Source: Deferribacteres bacterium (GTDB lineage: Bacteria; Nitrospirota; Thermodesulfovibrionia; UBA6902). Taken from it: a stretch of DNA of 16,328 nt. The notes under the pieces are model-generated. The model was given only the letters and a program-made list of their open reading frames with translations. It was not told the origin of the DNA and ran no database searches. Shown in pieces: positions 5,779-11,531 of this stretch (positions are counted from its first letter, which is position 1; the number at the start of each line of letters is the position of its first letter). The position numbers were made by a program, and so were the translations under genes. The stretch covers positions 1-16,328 of the forward strand of contig JAADFS010000266.1 in assembly GCA_013152795.1 (NCBI GenBank). The letters are read 5' to 3'.

Positions 5779-8439
5779 ATGTTGACTGTTACTGATAGAT
5801 ATCTTGAGGACGGGTGCAGCACCGGCAAAAGGGAAAGGCTCTGCAGGAGCAGGGGGGGCGAGTCATGCGCCTTTGACGGCGCGATGATAGTCCTTCAGCC
5901 CATAGCCGATACAGCCCATATCGTACACGGGCCCATTGCCTGCTGCGGCAACTCATGGGAGGGAAGGGGCACGTTGTCAAATGCAGGGGCGCCCCTGCAC
6001 AGGATGGGCTTTACCACTGACATGGATGAAATGGACATAATCTACGGCTCGGAGGAAAAACTCCTGAAGGCCATCATACAGACATACAGGACGATAAAAC
6101 CCAGGGCGATCTTTGTCTATGCCACCTGTGTCAGCGGTCTTATCGGTGAGGACATAGAGGCGGTTTGCAGAGAGGCCGGGAGAATTTGCGGAGTGAAAGT
6201 CATACCTGTTAATGCCCCCGGCTTTGCCGGCCCCAAAAACCTCGGAAACAGGATAGCTGGCGAGGTGCTGCTCGACCATGTGATCGGGACAGGCGCGCCT
6301 GTACATAATTCCCCCTCCCCCGGCGGGAGGGGGTTAGGGGGAAGGGGAACCATAAACCTCATCGGTGAATACAACATTGCAGGAGACCTGTGGAATGTTC
6401 AACCGCTTCTTGAAGAAGCAGGCATACGGGTACTCTCAAGGATTACCGGTGACTCGACATTTGAAGAGATAACATATGCCCACCGGGCAGGGCTGAATGT
6501 GGTCGTATGCAGCCGCGCCCTTATCAACGTGGCAAGGGAGATGGAAAGGAGATACGGCATACCTTATGTTGAGGTCTCATTTTTCGGGAAGACGGAGATG
6601 TCGAAGGCGTTGAGACTGATAAGTTCTAAGTTCAAAGTTCTCAGTTCTGAGTTTCATCTGTCTGATAAGGTTGAGGCTGTTATCGCGAGGGAGGAGAGAA
6701 GGCTTTCCGCAAGATTAAGACAATACGCGCACCTCAGGGGTAAAAAGGCGGTTCTGTATACCGGCGGCGTCAAGAGCTGGTCTTTTATCTCGGCCCTTCT
6801 CGATCTCGGTATAAGGATAGTTGCAGTGGGCACAAAAAAGAGTACATTCGAGGACGAGGAAAAGATGAGGAATATCCTCGGCCCGGATGCACCCCTTGTG
6901 GAGGACGTGAGCCCCGCCAGCCTGCTGAGGCTCATGAGACAGAACAATGCCGACATCCTCGTTGCAGGCGGCAGGAACCTTTATCTTGCCATGAAAGAGG
7001 GCTTCCCCTTTGTGGATGTAAACCAGGAGAGGCACATTGCCTATGCCGGATATGACGGGCTCGTGAATCTTGCAGAGCAGATAAGTAACAGTATCAGGTT
7101 TTTCAGGCGGGAGCCAGGAGTCAGGAGCCAGGAGTCAGGAGCCAGGAGCCAGAAGTCAGAAGTCAGAAGTCAGAATCTGAAATCCGGAATCTCTATAAAT
7201 CCCCTTAAGCACTCGCAGACCATAGGGGCCGCCATTGCCCTTCAGGGAATAGACAGGGCGGTTCCCGTTATTCACGGGGCCCAGGGGTGCAATTTCCTTG
7301 CAAAGGTACTTATAACAAAACACTTCAGGGAGCCGGTGGCACTGGCCGGCACAAAACTCTTCACGGAAGACGTTGTGATGGGCGGTGATGACAGTGTAAT
7401 CAGGGTTGTGCGGGAACTTACTGAAAAACAACACCCTGCCCTGATAGGGATACTCACGTCAGGGCTTTCAGAGGTGAGGGGGGATGATATGACCGGGGTT
7501 ATAAGAAAATTCAAAACTCAAAATTCAAGACTCAAAATTATTCATATCCCCGCGCCGGATTATGAAGGCGGGATGGAGCAGGGGTATTCCGGTGCCACAG
7601 AGGCGGTTTTGCGGGAGACTGTAAAGCCGCATGTGGAAAGGCAGGATGATGAAATGAGGGGGAGGATAAATGTCCTTGCAGGGGCGCACCTGACACCTGC
7701 GGATTTTATGGAACTCAGGGAGATTATCGAATCATTCGGTCTGAGGCCCGTTATCCTGCCTGATCTATCATCACTGGACGGCAGCCGGCCCGGTTTTTCC
7801 GCCCTGTCATCAGGGGGGGTGAAACTCTCTGAGATAGAAGAGATGAGCGGCTCGGTCTTTACGCTTGCAGTGGGGATGAGCATGGAACCGCCGGCCCGGT
7901 TTCTTTATGAAAAATACGGGATTGAATATATTGTCCTGGACAGCGTTGCAGGGCTCCAGGGCACGGATGCGCTTATGAAGATACTCTCCGCCTTAAGCGG
8001 CAGCCCGGTCAGCCGGAGATACCTCAGGCAGAGGGATGTGCTGGTTGACGGGATGAGGGATGCGCATTTTTACCTGAGCGGCAAGAAGGTCTGCACAGCG
8101 CTTGAGCCCGACCTTGCCGTGCAGACTTCGGCGTGGCTGAGGGAAATGGCGGTAAATATAGAGCTTGCTGTGCTTCCGTATTCCCCGCGGCCTGCGGGTA
8201 CGGCCATTGCAAAAAAGATCGTCATAGGTGACCTGTTTTCGGTCAGGGGGGATTTCGACCTGCTGATTTCGAATTCTCATGCCGAAGACACGGCCGCGCG
8301 GCTCGGGGTGCCGCTGTACCAGATGGGATTTCCCGTGTACAAAATCCTGGGATATACCACCAGGGTCACCATCGGCTACAGGGGAACCCTGTCAATGATA
8401 AATGATACGGCAAATTTGCTTATGAAGGGGGTGCACTGA
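5779..8439 (+). CDS. nifEN: Fused FeMo-cofactor assembly scaffold NifE-NifN
   Basis: A single 886-residue reading frame contains NifE (about 1-440) and NifN (about 470-886), normally separate subunits of the scaffold on which the NifB-cofactor becomes FeMo-co. NifE hallmarks are Cys30, Cys55 (GPIACCGNSW) and Cys117 (YATCVSGLIGED), plus Cys244 (VVVCSRALINVAREMERRYG), the counterpart of the NifD cofactor cysteine. NifN begins at NPLKHSQTIGAAIALQGIDR and keeps HGAQGCNFLAK. GGAG at 5768-5771 lies 7 bases before the ATG. NifEN fusions are known, for example in Geobacter. Oddities are four in-frame repeat insertions: a 13-residue Gly/Arg-rich module (178-190), heptanucleotide arrays at about 281-293 and 576-588, and a heptanucleotide array forming the NifE-NifN linker (about 444-465). 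The stop overlaps the nifX start. Confidence 0.95.
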   Translation: MLTVTDRYLEDGCSTGKRERLCRSRGGESCAFDGAMIVLQPIADTAHIVHGPIACCGNSWEGRGTLSNAGAPLHRMGFTTDMDEMDIIYGSEEKLLKAIIQTYRTIKPRAIFVYATCVSGLIGEDIEAVCREAGRICGVKVIPVNAPGFAGPKNLGNRIAGEVLLDHVIGTGAPVHNSPSPGGRGLGGRGTINLIGEYNIAGDLWNVQPLLEEAGIRVLSRITGDSTFEEITYAHRAGLNVVVCSRALINVAREMERRYGIPYVEVSFFGKTEMSKALRLISSKFKVLSSEFHLSDKVEAVIAREERRLSARLRQYAHLRGKKAVLYTGGVKSWSFISALLDLGIRIVAVGTKKSTFEDEEKMRNILGPDAPLVEDVSPASLLRLMRQNNADILVAGGRNLYLAMKEGFPFVDVNQERHIAYAGYDGLVNLAEQISNSIRFFRREPGVRSQESGARSQKSEVRSQNLKSGISINPLKHSQTIGAAIALQGIDRAVPVIHGAQGCNFLAKVLITKHFREPVALAGTKLFTEDVVMGGDDSVIRVVRELTEKQHPALIGILTSGLSEVRGDDMTGVIRKFKTQNSRLKIIHIPAPDYEGGMEQGYSGATEAVLRETVKPHVERQDDEMRGRINVLAGAHLTPADFMELREIIESFGLRPVILPDLSSLDGSRPGFSALSSGGVKLSEIEEMSGSVFTLAVGMSMEPPARFLYEKYGIEYIVLDSVAGLQGTDALMKILSALSGSPVSRRYLRQRDVLVDGMRDAHFYLSGKKVCTALEPDLAVQTSAWLREMAVNIELAVLPYSPRPAGTAIAKKIVIGDLFSVRGDFDLLISNSHAEDTAARLGVPLYQMGFPVYKILGYTTRVTIGYRGTLSMINDTANLLMKGVH
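6310..6348 (+). repeat. G-rich interspersed repeat inserted in frame in the NifE part of nifEN
   Basis: These 39 bases (exactly 13 codons) encode SPSPGGRGLGGRG. They are nearly identical to intergenic copies at 8889-8927 and, in shortened form, near 10379-10411 and 13182-13209. The module has a C-rich/G-rich stem (CCCCCTCCC with GGGAGGGGG) and four G-runs that fit a G-quadruplex pattern. It lies in the variable loop just before the conserved INLIGEYNIAGDLW segment, a place likely to tolerate extra residues. Confidence 0.85.
6621..6655 (+). repeat. Heptanucleotide array (AAGTTCT type) inside the NifE part
   Basis: Five consecutive 7-base units are visible: aagttct, aagttca, aagttct, cagttct and gagtttc. 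They encode the segment around SSKFKVLSSEF at residues about 281-293, which lacks resemblance to conserved NifE sequence and lies between conserved blocks. Five units are not a multiple of three codons, so the frame depends on the flanking bases. Confidence 0.75.
7110..7172 (+). repeat. Nine-unit heptanucleotide array forming the NifE-NifN linker
   Basis: Nine perfect-length 7-base units follow one another: ggagcca or ggagtca six times, then gaagtca three times. The 63 bases encode three copies of a seven-residue unit of the pattern x-G/E-x-R-S-Q-x (GVRSQES, GARSQKS, EVRSQNL). The array joins the end of NifE to the start of NifN. Loss of one unit would bring a TGA at 7178-7180 into frame; gain of one would bring in a TAA at 7206-7208. 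Confidence 0.9.
7506..7540 (+). repeat. Heptanucleotide array (AAAAYTC type) inside the NifN part
   Basis: Five consecutive 7-base units are visible: aaaattc, aaaactc, aaaattc, aagactc and aaaatta. They encode the segment KFKTQNSRLKI at about residues 576-588, directly after the conserved GDDMTGVIR stretch of NifN. It is A-rich and unlike the codon usage of the surrounding gene, which suggests insertion or expansion of a simple repeat. Confidence 0.7.
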
Positions 8440-8837
8440 TGATCAGGGTGGCATTTGCAACAACCGACGGTGTCAATGTCGATGAGCATTTCGGCAGGTG
8501 CGGAATGTTTGCAGTATACGAGCTGACAAAGGACGACTATAAATTCATTGAAATGAGAAAATTCGCAGAAGGCAGGGATGTTGCCATTGAAGGGACAAAG
8601 GGGATGGGACAAGTGCATGACGAAAGGGTGGAGGAGAAGGTCGGGAAACTGTCGGACTGCAAGATCGTATACCTGACGGAGATAGGCGGGCCGTCTGCGG
8701 CCAGGCTTGTAAAAAGGGGCATGATGCCCCTGAAGGTAAAGGGTGTGGTACCGATTGAGGAGGCACTGAAACTGCTCCTTGAGAAGCTGAAGACCTCGCC
8801 GCCTCCGTGGCTTAAAAAGGCGATCGATAATCATTAA
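8439..8837 (+). CDS. nifX: FeMo-cofactor carrier/assembly protein NifX
   Basis: This 132-residue protein belongs to the NifX/NifB C-terminal/NafY superfamily, small cytoplasmic proteins that bind NifB-cofactor or FeMo-co precursors and hand them to or from NifEN. The N-terminus MIRVAFATTDGVNVDEHFGR contains the family's typical HFG motif. The segment IGGPSAARLVKRGMMPLKV and the ending LLLEKLKTSPPPWLKK are also typical of NifX. The ATG overlaps the nifEN stop (ATGA read as TGATG), with the G-rich stretch AAGGGGG just upstream as a Shine-Dalgarno site, so the two are probably translationally coupled. The gene position directly after nifEN agrees with its role. Confidence 0.92.
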   Translation: MIRVAFATTDGVNVDEHFGRCGMFAVYELTKDDYKFIEMRKFAEGRDVAIEGTKGMGQVHDERVEEKVGKLSDCKIVYLTEIGGPSAARLVKRGMMPLKVKGVVPIEEALKLLLEKLKTSPPPWLKKAIDNH

Positions 8838-8846
8838 GAGATTGTT

Positions 8847-9015
8847 CAGAGTTCAGGGTGTAGGGTGCAGGGTGCAGAAAGAAACAAGTCCCCCCTCCCC
8901 TGGCGGGAGGGGGTTAGGGGGAGGGGGTGACCTGTTATCCCTGAAGGAATCGCAGATAAAGCTTTTCCGGCAGGCTCTCCTGCCCGCAGGCGGTATTTTA
9001 TGCCACTGTAAGGTT
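8847..9015 (+). repeat. Interspersed repeat copy 1, between nifX and nifI1
   Basis: The left half holds 7-base units of cagggtg/tagggtg type, then the full G-rich module (8889-8927). This is followed by a block shared with other copies (atcgcagataaagctttt at about 8949-8966) and the right end TGCCACTGTAAGGTT at 9001-9015. The left palindromic arm found in copies 2 and 3 is missing here, where the nifX gene ends. The copy lies inside the nif operon. The remaining gap to nifI1 (9016-9101) holds only its ribosome binding site and a weak hairpin. Confidence 0.8.
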
Positions 9016-9101
9016 CATATTCAAAGGTCCATATTCAACTGTAATGTAATTCGCAGGGTGCGAGATCACCTTGTCCCTGCAATAATAAGGAGGAAGATGA
9101 T

Positions 9102-9419
9102 ATGAAAATGATCAGGGCCTTTATAAGGCCGGAGAAGGAGCAGGAAGTTGTGCTGGCGCTGGAGGGGGCCGGATTTCCGTCGGTGTCGAAGATGCCGGTG
9201 TTCGGAAGGGGAAAACAGAAGGGACTGCAGGTGGGCCCCGTGCATTACGATGAACTTCCCAAGACACTGCTTATGATAGTTGTCGATGACGAGGATGAGA
9301 GGAAGGTGATCGACCTGATACAGTCAAAGGCAAAGACGGGGTTTATCGGTGACGGAAAGATATTTGTCAGCCCGGTGGACAGCGCCTATACCGTCAGGAC
9401 AGGGGAGGCGGGACTATGA
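9102..9419 (+). CDS. nifI1: Nitrogenase-regulating PII-like protein NifI1
   Basis: This 105-residue protein is of the GlnB/PII family. NifI1 with NifI2 forms a complex that binds NifDK and inhibits nitrogenase when ammonium is added; 2-oxoglutarate and ATP relieve it, as shown in methanogens. Family features are MKMIRAFIRPEKEQEVVLAL at the start, the motif VFGRGKQKGLQVG leading into the T-loop, and the PII C-terminal signature GFIGDGKIFVSPVDSAYTVR. The T-loop lacks the tyrosine uridylylated in enterobacterial GlnB. AAGGAGGA (9087-9094) lies 7 bases before the ATG. In methanogens and clostridia the nifI pair usually sits between nifH and nifD; here it lies after nifX. It ends overlapping nifI2. 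Confidence 0.93.
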   Translation: MKMIRAFIRPEKEQEVVLALEGAGFPSVSKMPVFGRGKQKGLQVGPVHYDELPKTLLMIVVDDEDERKVIDLIQSKAKTGFIGDGKIFVSPVDSAYTVRTGEAGL

Positions 9420-9832
9420 AAGAGATCACGGCAATTATCCGGAGGGACAAGCTGCCGGAGACAAAGCAGGTGCTTGAGGAACTGGGTTATCCCTCGCTCA
9501 CCATCCAGAGCGTTGACGGCAGGGGCAAGCAGAAGGGCGCCATGTGCGCGGAGATGGACTCAGAGATGCCGGAGAGTTTCTGCACATCCGCCAAACTGAA
9601 ACCCACACCTTCGACATATGCGCTTGAGCATACACTGCCGAAGGTCGCCCTCTATGTGCCCAAGAGACTGCTTACGGTCATAGTGCCGGATGATGTGGTA
9701 ACCAAGATCGTAAAGTCATTAATCAGGGTGAACCAGACCGGCAAGCACGGTGACGGAAAGATATTCGTATCGCCTGTAACGGCCGCTGTGAGGATCAGGA
9801 CTGGTGAAGAGGATGGAGAGGCGATAGCGTAA
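9416..9832 (+). CDS. nifI2: Nitrogenase-regulating PII-like protein NifI2
   Basis: This 138-residue partner of NifI1 starts MKEITAIIRRDKLPETKQVL, carries GRGKQKG, and ends with the PII signature TGKHGDGKIFVSPVTAAVRIR. The T-loop region (about residues 40-75, rich in acidic residues and containing ALEHTLPKVALYVPKRLL) is longer than in GlnB, as expected for NifI2, and is the part thought to contact the nitrogenase component. The ATG overlaps the nifI1 stop (ATGA), with GGGGAGG at 9402-9408, so the two subunits are translationally coupled as befits a hetero-oligomer. A hexanucleotide inverted repeat follows the stop. Confidence 0.93.
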   Translation: MKEITAIIRRDKLPETKQVLEELGYPSLTIQSVDGRGKQKGAMCAEMDSEMPESFCTSAKLKPTPSTYALEHTLPKVALYVPKRLLTVIVPDDVVTKIVKSLIRVNQTGKHGDGKIFVSPVTAAVRIRTGEEDGEAIA

Positions 9833-9834
9833 AG

Positions 9835-9907
9835 AAAGTGTCAGTGAATAGTGTCAGTGTCAGCGGGAAATTCTTTTACTGACACTCATCACTGACACTG
9901 ACACTTT
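9835..9907. repeat. Inverted hexanucleotide-repeat element between nifI2 and fdxB
   Basis: The left arm 9835-9863 and right arm 9879-9907 are inverted copies built of AGTGTC/GACACT units. The first 12 bases of the left arm (aaagtgtcagtg) pair perfectly with the end of the right arm, and the inner 8 bases also pair. It is the same type as 2659-2780. It fills the gap up to the fdxB ribosome binding site. Confidence 0.8.
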
Positions 9908-9929
9908 ATTTATATGGAAAGGAGGAATC

Positions 9930-10211
9930 ATGCAGCAGGTTGTTTGTTACACGAGGGCCGGAGAGCCTTGGACCCCGAGGTTTATTGAATCCATTGACGC
10001 GGAGAAATGTATTGGATGCGGGCGGTGCTACAAGGTTTGCGGCAGGGATGTGCTTGAGCTCATAGAGAAGCCCTTTGAGGGAGAGGATGAGTTCGGAGAC
10101 GATATGGGCAATAAGGTGATGTCAGTGGCAAATCCCGGAAACTGCATCGGCTGCGAGGCGTGCGCAAAGGTCTGCACCCGGAAGTCCCAGGTGCATGTTG
10201 AACTTGCGTAA
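9930..10211 (+). CDS. fdxB: Nif-specific ferredoxin III, 2[4Fe-4S] type
   Basis: This 93-residue protein has two cluster motifs: Cys27-Cys30-Cys33-Cys37 (CIGCGRCYKVC) and Cys72-Cys75-Cys78-Cys82 (CIGCEACAKVC), each donating ligands to one of two [4Fe-4S] clusters. The pattern, with a spacer of about 34 residues and the ending TRKSQVHVEL, fits the nif-associated 'ferredoxin III' group, called FdxB in Rhodobacter. The group is named inconsistently, so the symbol is less certain than the family. It likely supplies low-potential electrons to NifH or to cofactor assembly. AAGGAGGA (9918-9925) precedes the ATG by a normal distance. It is the last recognisable gene of the nif operon; a repeat follows and no clear terminator is visible. 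Confidence 0.9.
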   Translation: MQQVVCYTRAGEPWTPRFIESIDAEKCIGCGRCYKVCGRDVLELIEKPFEGEDEFGDDMGNKVMSVANPGNCIGCEACAKVCTRKSQVHVELA

Positions 10212-10265
10212 GTGCTTTCCCCGCTTGTAATTTTTCAGGCTTCCGCATGACAGCATTTCGGTTGT

Positions 10266-10493
10266 TTGCTGCATAACCCGGCAGGGGAGGCTGCCGTAAC
10301 ACCTTTATAAAGCGATAGGATATTGGAAATTTAACAGAGGGTGTAGGGTGCGGTTGTCAGGGTGCAGAAAGAAACAAGTCCCCCCTCCCCTGGCGGGAGG
10401 GGGCTGAGCTGTTACCCCTTAAGGAATCGCAGATAAAGCTTTTCCGGCAGCCTCCCTTACCCGCAGGCGATGTTTTATATGCCACTGTAAGGT
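10266..10493 (+). repeat. Interspersed palindromic repeat copy 2, downstream of fdxB
   Basis: The left arm contains GGGGAGGCTGCCGTAACACC followed by TTTATAAAGCGAT, and the right arm has the inverse, AAAGCTTTTCCGGCAGCCTC and onward, ending TGCCACTGTAAGGT at 10480-10493. Between the arms lie 7-base agggtg-type units and a shortened G-rich module (10379-10411). This occupies most of the 360-bp stretch between fdxB and the PKD gene; the rest (10212-10265 and 10494-10571) shows nothing I can interpret. Confidence 0.8.
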
Positions 10494-10571
10494 AAAACTA
10501 ATGCGAATACACAAAATACTAACTTTTTTTCATATTCATAGGCTTGTTTCACACGTAATCTTGGAAGATTA

Positions 10572-11240
10572 CTAAAAATCTTGTATCAACCACAAACCAT
10601 TTTTATCTTTTATAAAGATTACCTCATAAGAATATGTAGTTCCATTTTCTAAGGTTACAAGTTCATATTTTGCTGTATTGTCTTTAATGGAAATCCTGTT
10701 AAAGCCTGTTTGTGTTGCAACAATAGCCGGCAATTGGCCTGCTAGGGCATTGAACATCTCCTCATAGGATGCTCTTGAACCGGAAGATATATAGGTCAGG
10801 GCTGTTGCTGTGTCTCCATTTCTCAGACTGTTTGTCATCGCATTCCACTTGGCTCTAAGCAGTGCATCAAGCTCTGCTGTATTCAGCACTATAATCGTAA
10901 TGCTGTCCGTGTAGGTGTTGCCCTGGTCATCCGTAACGGTGACGGTCGGATGGTAGACGCCTTCTGTTGTGTAGGTGAAGTTTATGTTTTCAAACACTGC
11001 CCCTGTGTAGTCGGTTGTTCCGTCTCCTTCATAGTCCATTTCATAGGTTGCCACCGCATTGGGGATGCTCGTTGATACTGAGAAGTATGCCTGAAGAGGC
11101 GCTGTGCCTGTCTCTGTGTTTGCTGTTAATGTTATATGCGGCTCTGTTGTGTCTGCTGCCTGTCCGGCAGAGATGGTTATCATTATCAGAAGAAAGGAAA
11201 GTGAAAACAGCAGAAGGATTATCCGGCGTCTTTTCGGCAT
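10572..11240 (-). CDS. Secreted PKD-domain protein of unknown function
   Basis: The 222-residue product starts at the ATG at 11240, preceded by AAGGAG at a 7-base distance. A longer start at 11291 would place a charged stretch before the signal peptide. Residues 1-29 are a Sec signal peptide: a basic MPKRRR start, a hydrophobic core and a probable cut after AGQAA. There is no lipobox cysteine, so it is not a lipoprotein. Residues about 35-120 form a PKD-like beta-sandwich, with YEMDYEGDGTTDYTG and FTYTTEGVYHPTVTVTDDQG as the family signature. The remaining 100 residues (AKWNAMTNSLRNGDTATALTY and on) form an alpha/beta domain I do not recognise. PKD domains are found in surface and extracellular proteins; the role here is unknown. 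It is transcribed opposite to its neighbours and unrelated to nif. Confidence 0.8.
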   Translation of the reverse strand: MPKRRRIILLLFSLSFLLIMITISAGQAADTTEPHITLTANTETGTAPLQAYFSVSTSIPNAVATYEMDYEGDGTTDYTGAVFENINFTYTTEGVYHPTVTVTDDQGNTYTDSITIIVLNTAELDALLRAKWNAMTNSLRNGDTATALTYISSGSRASYEEMFNALAGQLPAIVATQTGFNRISIKDNTAKYELVTLENGTTYSYEVIFIKDKNGLWLIQDF

Positions 11241-11302
11241 TTGGGGTCTCCTTCGGATTTGATAGGGGTGGGTTTTTTCGCTGTCCCCCAAAATGTAAAA
11301 AA

Positions 11303-11331
11303 ATTCTCACATATTTGTTGTGTTTTGTCAA
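11303..11331 (-). promoter_or_regulatory. Sigma-70-like promoter of the PKD-protein gene
   Basis: Read on the minus strand, TTGACA (11331-11326) is a perfect -35 hexamer. A 17-base spacer leads to GAGAAT (11308-11303), a 4/6 match to the -10 consensus that is strengthened by a preceding TGT (extended -10). The leader to the ATG at 11240 would be about 55 bases. Confidence 0.5.
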
Positions 11332-11344
11332 GGGCTTTTTTGCT

Positions 11345-11523
11345 TAAGGTCGCATAAAAATCGCATGCGCCCGTGTCCCGGTGCCGGTTTTTATGTCACT
11401 GCAGGGTAACATATCCCGCCATAACGTTAAATAAACAGTTTTTGTTATACTATAACCCTTATTGTTGTATAAAACGGCCGGGAAAGCCCGCACTGTACCG
11501 GTATTTTCATGCAACTGTAAGGT
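11345..11523 (+). repeat. Degenerate repeat ends in the PKD / RelA-SpoT-like intergenic region
   Basis: Two sequences resemble the right end of the interspersed repeat. One is around 11386-11407 (tttttatgtcactgcagggt) and the other 11501-11523 (tattttcatgcaactgtaag and onward). The arms between are poorly conserved, so this is a decayed or partial copy. The last bases, AAGGTG at 11519-11524, are positioned to serve as the ribosome binding site of the next gene. Confidence 0.5.
11443..11451 (+). promoter_or_regulatory. Possible extended -10 promoter for the RelA/SpoT-like gene
   Basis: TGTTATACT reads as an extended -10 element (TG-N-TATACT, 5/6 match). No good -35 hexamer is seen at 16-18 bases upstream. 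It overlaps a small perfect palindrome, GTTATA-C-TATAAC (11444-11456), which could instead be an operator. Confidence 0.3.
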
Positions 11524-11531
11524 GAAATGTA

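Noticed and set aside
5779..8439. Possibility that the nifEN fusion is a sequencing artefact joining two genes
   Set aside because: The linker is a clean in-frame repeat array, the NifN part has no start codon of its own, and natural NifEN fusions are known. A miscounted repeat would break the frame rather than create it, although the exact unit number still merits checking.
9053..9080. GCAGGG / CCCTGC inverted repeat just before nifI1, considered as a regulatory hairpin or terminator
   Set aside because: Six-base arms with a 16-base loop and no T-run; too weak to separate from chance.
8842..9105. Open reading frame of 87 codons between nifX and nifI1
   Set aside because: It is read straight through an interspersed repeat (7-base units, G-rich module, palindromic arm) that also occurs in untranslated gaps, and it runs into the nifI1 start. 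No protein family is recognisable.
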